A stretch of DNA of 64,000 bases, taken from NCBI GenBank assembly GCA_042408445.1, contig JBHORC010000024.1, positions 90,045 to 154,044 on the forward strand, in the 5' to 3' direction. This document shows positions 59,771 through 64,000 of the stretch, piece after piece. The DNA is from CF-46 sp042408445. GTDB taxonomy: Bacteria; Chloroflexota; Limnocylindria; Limnocylindrales; CSP1-4. The notes below the pieces were generated by a model that worked only from the letters and a program-made list of their open reading frames with translations, was not told where the DNA came from and ran no database searches. How positions within the stretch are numbered: position 1 is the stretch's first letter; every line of letters starts with the position of its first letter. A program made the position numbers and the translations under genes.

Positions 59771-61042
59771 TCAGAGGCCCAGGACCTTGTTGAATGCCTC
59801 GCCCCACGATGCCTCCTCGTCGGCGGTCACGGCCCGGAACTGCTTGAGTCGCGACAGCATCTCGTCCGGCGGGAAGATCAGGGGGTTGTTCGCGATCTCC
59901 TTGTCGATCTTGAGCATCTCGTCCTTCGCGCCCTTCACCGGGCAGACGTAGTTGACGTACGCCTCGATCGTCGCCGCGTTCTTCGGGTCGTAGTAGAAGT
60001 TGATGAAGGACACGGCCTGCTGGATGTTCTTCGCGCCCTTCGGAATGACCATGTTGTCGGTCCAGAGCATCCCGCCTTCCTTCGGGAGCGCCCACTGGAA
60101 GTCCTGGTCTGGCTTCTGGTCCGGCACCAGGAGCGTCAGGACGTCCCCGGACCAGGCCATCGCCAGGACCGCGTCGCCGCTCGCCATGACGTCGACGTAT
60201 GAGTTGCCGACAACCTGCCGGACGATTCCCGCCTTGACGGCCTTGTCGACCTCGCCCAGCGCGGCGTCGAACTGCTCCTGCGTGATCGTGGACGGATCGG
60301 ACCCAAGGCGGATCGCGCTCAGGCCGACGGTGTCGCGCATCTCCGTGAGGTACGTGACCTTGCCCTTGTACTTCTCATCGAACAGGACGTCGAGCGAGTC
60401 GAGCGCACCGGTCTTGTTCTTGTCGAACCCGAGGCCGGTCATGCCCGACTGCCAAGGTGCCGCGAACTTCGTGTCCGGGTCGAACGACCGGCCGATGTAG
60501 CTGTCGAGGAGGTTCGCCGGGAAGTTCGGGGTCTGTGACTTGTCGATCTCCTCCAGCCAGCCCTGGCGGACGAGGCGGGCGACCATCCAGTCCGTGACGA
60601 CGATGAGGTCCCAGTCCGTGGGAAGGCCCGCCTTCAGCTGGGGCTGGATCTTGGCGTAGAACTCCTCGTTGCCGTCGATCGCCTCCACGTAGTTGACGAC
60701 CGTCCCCTGCTCCTTCGTGAACTTGTCGAGCGTCGGATGCTTCTTGGTCTTCTCGTCGATGTCGATATAGCCGATCCAGTTCGCGAAGTTGAGCTTCCCG
60801 CCGACGTTGGCTGCGGCGCTCGGCGCCGTCGACGGCGAGGCCGAGGCGCCGGCGGCGGACCCGCCCGCGGAAGCGGAAGCGGCCGCCGGGGAAGTCGCGG
60901 CGCCCGTCGATGGCGCTGCGGAACCAGCCGTGCCCTTCGTACCGCAGGCCGCGAGGAAGGCCGCGACACCGGCGAAGGCCGTCCCTTGCAGGAAGCGCCG
61001 CCGGGTCAAGTTCGGGTTCGACTCTCGCGGTGTCTCGGCCAT
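59771..61042 (-). CDS. Polyamine-type ABC transporter solute-binding protein with Tat lipoprotein signal
   Basis: A 423-residue PotD-like binding protein. The signal has a twin-arginine motif TRRRFLQG followed by LAACG, so it is probably exported folded and lipidated. Ser/Ala/Gly linker to about residue 80, then KLNFANWIGYIDIDEKTKK, typical of the PotD fold. The ATG at 61042 has GAGGA upstream; a start at 61075 overlapping the ATPase stop would add 11 residues. It should deliver putrescine, spermidine or a related amine to the two permeases downstream. Confidence 0.9.
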   Translation of the reverse strand: MAETPRESNPNLTRRRFLQGTAFAGVAAFLAACGTKGTAGSAAPSTGAATSPAAASASAGGSAAGASASPSTAPSAAANVGGKLNFANWIGYIDIDEKTKKHPTLDKFTKEQGTVVNYVEAIDGNEEFYAKIQPQLKAGLPTDWDLIVVTDWMVARLVRQGWLEEIDKSQTPNFPANLLDSYIGRSFDPDTKFAAPWQSGMTGLGFDKNKTGALDSLDVLFDEKYKGKVTYLTEMRDTVGLSAIRLGSDPSTITQEQFDAALGEVDKAVKAGIVRQVVGNSYVDVMASGDAVLAMAWSGDVLTLLVPDQKPDQDFQWALPKEGGMLWTDNMVIPKGAKNIQQAVSFINFYYDPKNAATIEAYVNYVCPVKGAKDEMLKIDKEIANNPLIFPPDEMLSRLKQFRAVTADEEASWGEAFNKVLGL

Positions 61043-61071
61043 TCGATGTTCCTCGTGCTCGTTGTACCCGG

Positions 61072-62223
61072 TCATACGCTCGTCGTCCCGACCGGGGTTG
61101 CCGGTCGGCTGAATTCGGCGTCGCCGTCGCCCACCTCAGGGACGACAAAGCTGTGCTCGGGAGGCCACGTCAGCTGGACCTGGTCGCCGCGCGACCAAAG
61201 CTCAGCCCGCGTTGCCCGTTCCACGTTCTGCTCGTAGACGGTCAGCGTCCCGCCGGTCGACTCGATGATGTACTGGGTGCTGACACCGAGATACGAGGCG
61301 TCGCGGACGACGCCGACCAACCGGTTGTAGCCGGTCGGGCTCTCGCCGGACTCCTCGCTCAGCCGGATCTTCTCGGGGCGAACCCCGATGCTCACCGATG
61401 TCTGCCCGTCAACGAGCGCGCTCGGCACGCGAATCGTGGCGTCGCCGCTGAGCTTCGCGGTCGCGTAGGCGCCGTCGCGGCCCACGATCGAGGCGGGCAG
61501 GAGGTTGCTCACCCCCAGGAAGCCGGCGACGAACCGGGTCGTCGGTCGCTCGTAGAGGACCTCCGGATCGCCGAGCTGCTCGTAGTGACCCAGGTTCATC
61601 ACGGCGATCCGATCCGACATCGTCATCGCCTCCTCCTGGTCGTGGGTCACGTAGATGAACGTGATCCCGACCTCCTGCTGGATGCGCTTCAGCTCGACCT
61701 GCATCTGCTTCCGCAGCTTCAGGTCCAGCGCACCGAGCGGCTCGTCGAGGAGGAGCACGGCCGGCCGATTGATCAGCGCCCGCGCGAGCGCGACGCGCTG
61801 GGCCTGGCCGCCGGAGATCTGGGTCGGCTTGCGATTCTCGAAGCCCGGGAGCTCGACGAGGCGGAGCATCTCCGTTACGCGGCTCTTCACCTCGCCGCCC
61901 TTGACGCCCTTCCTTCGCAGCCCGAAGGCGACGTTCTCGAAGATCGTGAGGTGAGGGAACAGGGCGTAGTTCTGGAAGACGGTGTTGACGTTCCGCTTGA
62001 ACGGGGGCAGCCACGTCACGTCCTGGCCCTGGAGCTCGATCAGGCCGGAGGTGGGCTGCTCGAAGCCGCCGATCATCCGCAGCGTCGTCGTCTTGCCACA
62101 CCCGGACGGGCCGAGCAGGCTGAAGAACTCGCCGTCCTCGACCTCGAGGTTGATGTGATCGACCGCGACCTGGTCGCCGAACTTCTTCGTGACATCGACG
62201 AGGCGGACGTCGACCTGAGGCAA
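61072..62223 (-). CDS. potA: Polyamine-type ABC transporter ATPase (PotA-like)
   Basis: A 383-residue ATPase: Walker A GPSGCGKTTT, signature ISGGQAQRVALARAL (Ile for Leu), Walker B VLLLDEPLGALD, then a TOBE regulatory domain (IGVRPEKIRLS). The start is a TTG at 62223 with GGGAG upstream; earlier in-frame ATGs lie outside the predicted transcript, whose start is near 62328. First gene of the operon potA-potD-potB-potC-aminotransferase. Substrate class is inferred from the aminotransferase and the binding-protein type. Confidence 0.88.
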   Translation of the reverse strand: MPQVDVRLVDVTKKFGDQVAVDHINLEVEDGEFFSLLGPSGCGKTTTLRMIGGFEQPTSGLIELQGQDVTWLPPFKRNVNTVFQNYALFPHLTIFENVAFGLRRKGVKGGEVKSRVTEMLRLVELPGFENRKPTQISGGQAQRVALARALINRPAVLLLDEPLGALDLKLRKQMQVELKRIQQEVGITFIYVTHDQEEAMTMSDRIAVMNLGHYEQLGDPEVLYERPTTRFVAGFLGVSNLLPASIVGRDGAYATAKLSGDATIRVPSALVDGQTSVSIGVRPEKIRLSEESGESPTGYNRLVGVVRDASYLGVSTQYIIESTGGTLTVYEQNVERATRAELWSRGDQVQLTWPPEHSFVVPEVGDGDAEFSRPATPVGTTSV

Positions 62224-62635
62224 CGACTTGCACTCCCGAAGACGGGATGGCGTCGAACCGACCGGAGACGATCGGGCGACGACCGAACAGGAGCCGAGCG
62301 GGGGCGGCCTCCTCCGGCCGTCGCTGGCAGCCCGAGAATAGGCGGCTGCGATCAGGGGTGTCAACAACGCGAGGTCCGTGGCGAGACGCCGAATGAGGTA
62401 CGAGATTCGTACGATCGGCGGAGCGTCAGCCGCCGGATTCGCAGCGGGGGGCGACGGGCTGGAGCGCAGGAATCGGCACCGGAAAGTGGCCTCCTCGCGC
62501 GCTCGGCCGCGCAGCAGCCGGTTGGAGGCCAGATCCCGCCCCGCGCGCTACGATGCGGATATCGACGCGGCGACCGTCAGAAGATCGCCGGCCGCGCCGG
62601 CCGCCCGCTCGTCCGTCTCCGAGGTTCTCAGTCGC
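62224..62635. other. Divergent intergenic region between potA and mrp
   Basis: 412 bp. The leftward promoter is clear: TTGACA (62364-62359), 18 bp, TATTCT (62340-62335), with transcription from about 62328. A perfect dyad TACGA-gat-TCGTA at 62399-62411 lies upstream of the -35 and could be an operator. Rightward, a TACGAT box at 62549-62554 may serve the mrp gene but has no -35. No further gene is supported; upstream open frames here are non-coding in appearance. Confidence 0.65.
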
Positions 62636-63715
62636 ATGTCCCAACTCACCGAACGCGCGATCCTTGACGCGCTCAGCCACGTCCAGGAGCCGGAGCTCGG
62701 CCGCGACATCGTCAGCCTCGAGATGGTCAAGGCGATCGACATCCGGGACACGAACGTCTCCTTCACGATCGAGCTTACGACGCCCGCCTGTCCCCTGAAG
62801 GACGAGATCGAGGCGAACGCCCGATCCGCGGTCCGTGAGCTGGGCGCGACCGACGTCGCGATCACCTGGGGCGCGATGGTTCGCCGGGCGACGCCCCGCC
62901 AGGCCGAGCAGCTGCTGCCGAACGTGAAGAACGTGATCGCCGTCGGCTCGGGCAAGGGCGGCGTCGGCAAGAGCACGGTGAGCGTCAACCTCGCGGTCGC
63001 GCTCGCCCAGGCGGGCGCATCGGTGGGTCTCCTCGATGCCGACATCACGGGTCCGAACATCCCGATGATGCTCGGAGTCGACGGTCAGCCGAAGGCGAGC
63101 GCGAACAACAAGATCACGCCGCTGGAGCGACACGGCGTGAAGTGCATCTCGATCCAGTTCTTCGTGCCCGAGGGTCAGCCGATCGTCTGGCGCGGCCCCC
63201 TCGTCGGCGGCGCGATCCAGCAGTTCCTGCGCGACGTCGAATGGGGCGACCTCGACTACCTCGTCGTCGACCTCCCGCCGGGCACGTCCGACGCACAGCT
63301 CACGCTCGCCCAGAGCGTCCCCCTCGGCGGCGCCGTCCTCGTGACGACGCCCCAGGAGGTCGCGCTGAGCGACGTCGGGAAGGCGCTCGCGATGTTCAAG
63401 CGGCTCTCCGTGCCGATCCTCGGCCTCGTCGAGAACATGACGGCCTTCGTCTGCCCGCACTGCGGTGAGCTGACCGAGATCTTCGGTCGCGGCGGTGGTG
63501 AGCGGTTCTGCGAGACGCACGGCATCGACTTCCTGGGCGGCGTCCCGCTCGACATCACGGTCCGCCAGGGCGGCGACGTCGGCGTTCCGGCGGTCGCTCA
63601 GCGGGAGCCGGGGCCGGCGGCGCGCGCGCTGACGGCAGTCGCAGGCGCGGTCGCGGCGCGAATGAGCGTCCGGGCCGCCGGCGCGGAGCAGCAGCCACTC
63701 CTCTCGATCAGCTAG
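62636..63715 (+). CDS. mrp: Mrp/NBP35-family Fe-S cluster carrier ATPase
   Basis: A 359-residue protein. Residues about 1-85 are a MIP18/DUF59 domain (LDALSHVQEPELGRDIV, TTPACPLKDEI). The P-loop NTPase follows with GSGKGGVGKSTVSVNLA (deviant Walker A), LLDADITGPN, DLPPGTSDAQLTL, and the cluster-binding CPHC motif near residue 275. It carries and delivers Fe-S clusters to apoproteins, which suits a genome with Fe-S/Mo enzymes such as CO dehydrogenase. A GAGG lies about 11 nt before the ATG. Monocistronic as far as seen. Confidence 0.93.
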   Translation: MSQLTERAILDALSHVQEPELGRDIVSLEMVKAIDIRDTNVSFTIELTTPACPLKDEIEANARSAVRELGATDVAITWGAMVRRATPRQAEQLLPNVKNVIAVGSGKGGVGKSTVSVNLAVALAQAGASVGLLDADITGPNIPMMLGVDGQPKASANNKITPLERHGVKCISIQFFVPEGQPIVWRGPLVGGAIQQFLRDVEWGDLDYLVVDLPPGTSDAQLTLAQSVPLGGAVLVTTPQEVALSDVGKALAMFKRLSVPILGLVENMTAFVCPHCGELTEIFGRGGGERFCETHGIDFLGGVPLDITVRQGGDVGVPAVAQREPGPAARALTAVAGAVAARMSVRAAGAEQQPLLSIS

Positions 63716-63860
63716 CTCGCGCGGGCGGGCGCGGCGCGCAACGCCGGGGAACCTGCCGCCACCGGCGCTGCCGTCTGACGTTCGCGTCGCGGCGTTGACC
63801 GTCGCGTCGCCCGCGTTGCGTATCGGGGTTCGCCTGCTCGATCCGGCCCGGCGACCGGCG

Positions 63861-63866
63861 TAGACT
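63861..63866 (+). promoter_or_regulatory. -10-like box before the zinc-ribbon gene
   Basis: TAGACT, identical to the -10 of the leader-ABC operon, lies 47 nt before the GTG at 63914. No good -35 is found at 17-18 bp. Confidence 0.4.
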
Positions 63867-63913
63867 CCGCGGCCCCGGCTGCCGCCGGGGCGCAGTCGAG
63901 GAGTTCCGCCGGG

Positions 63914-64000
63914 GTGCACTGTCGAGCCTGCGGCGCCGCACTCGCGATGGCGGCCCGGTTCTGCGACCAGTGCGGCGCGCCGCTCGAGGCCGCCCTCGAC
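63914..64000 (+). CDS. Zinc-ribbon protein, truncated by window end
   Basis: The first 29 codons of a gene that continues past the right edge. They contain CRAC and CDQC, a double CxxC zinc ribbon (MxCxxCG...RFCxxCGxxL pattern) at the very N-terminus. GAGGAG is about 9 nt upstream of the GTG. Such ribbons often precede signalling domains, including cyclase/ATPase proteins like that at 16397, but what follows is not visible. Confidence 0.65.
   Translation, partial: MHCRACGAALAMAARFCDQCGAPLEAALD

Overview
The window is GC-rich DNA (roughly 70%) packed with short-spaced, often ATGA-overlapping genes. It has no tRNA, rRNA, IS element, phage gene or CRISPR array that I can see. Gene content suggests a free-living aerobic heterotroph with trace-gas oxidation. 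It has a form I CO dehydrogenase, four solute-binding lipoproteins or periplasmic binding proteins, class III cyclase/STAND-like signalling and GntR regulators. My best guess is a Chloroflexota lineage of the Limnocylindria type, with a high-GC actinobacterium as the alternative. This is inference from style and content, not a database match. Four places carry a clear housekeeping-type promoter (TTGAC-N, 17-18 bp spacer, TANNNT): ahead of the drug-type ABC operon, an AAA gene, an APC permease and a polyamine-type ABC operon.

Layout. 1-446: no gene, a 51-bp duplicated unit and a terminator. 447-785 (-): VOC protein. 1111-9126 (+): coxMSL (form I aerobic CO dehydrogenase with the AYRCSFR active-site motif), an XdhC-YHS maturation fusion, CoxG, a three-PAS histidine kinase and an MBL hydrolase. 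9123-14742 (-): a secreted protein, then a coupled operon reading promoter, 29-codon leader ORF, intrinsic terminator, ABC ATPase, 67-aa protein, ABC permease, RsgA, double GNAT. 14743-22707: a GNAT, a CpaF-like ATPase, a cyclase/NTPase/TPR regulator, and an AAA plus VWA pair. 22869-32367: DUF2269-like membrane protein, class II aldolase, secreted Pro/Thr-repeat protein, APC permease, choline/ethanolamine-type kinase, degenerate phosphoesterase and a dimethylglycine-dehydrogenase-like flavoprotein.

32384-46811 is a carbohydrate island. A sugar ABC transporter with a PfkB kinase runs leftward. Two SDR dehydrogenases, an FGGY kinase and an inositol-monophosphatase-type enzyme sit in the middle. 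A rightward operon follows: GntR, class I aminotransferase, second FGGY kinase, RuBisCO-like protein, TIM-like isomerase and RpiB-like isomerase. The last four enzymes match the logic of tetrulose-phosphate pathways (phosphorylate, decarboxylate, isomerise twice to erythrose 4-phosphate). The ABC operon and the GntR operon share a near-identical 25-bp operator plus an upstream promoter block, so they look like one regulon.

46874-53697 is a second GntR-centred locus: HAD phosphatase, glycerophosphodiesterase and ABC ATPase leftward, with GntR, solute-binding lipoprotein and two permeases rightward. 53953-56403 (-) holds DedA, class II aldolase, GNAT and an unknown protein. 56455-62223 (-) is a polyamine-type ABC operon ending in a class III aminotransferase; one permease has an odd hydrophobic insertion inside its EAA loop. 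62636-63715 (+) is an Mrp-type Fe-S carrier ATPase, and a zinc-ribbon gene runs off the right edge.

The observations I rate highest are the leader-peptide/terminator attenuator in front of the ABC-RsgA operon, the RuBisCO-like tetrulose pathway with its shared operator, and the interrupted permease.
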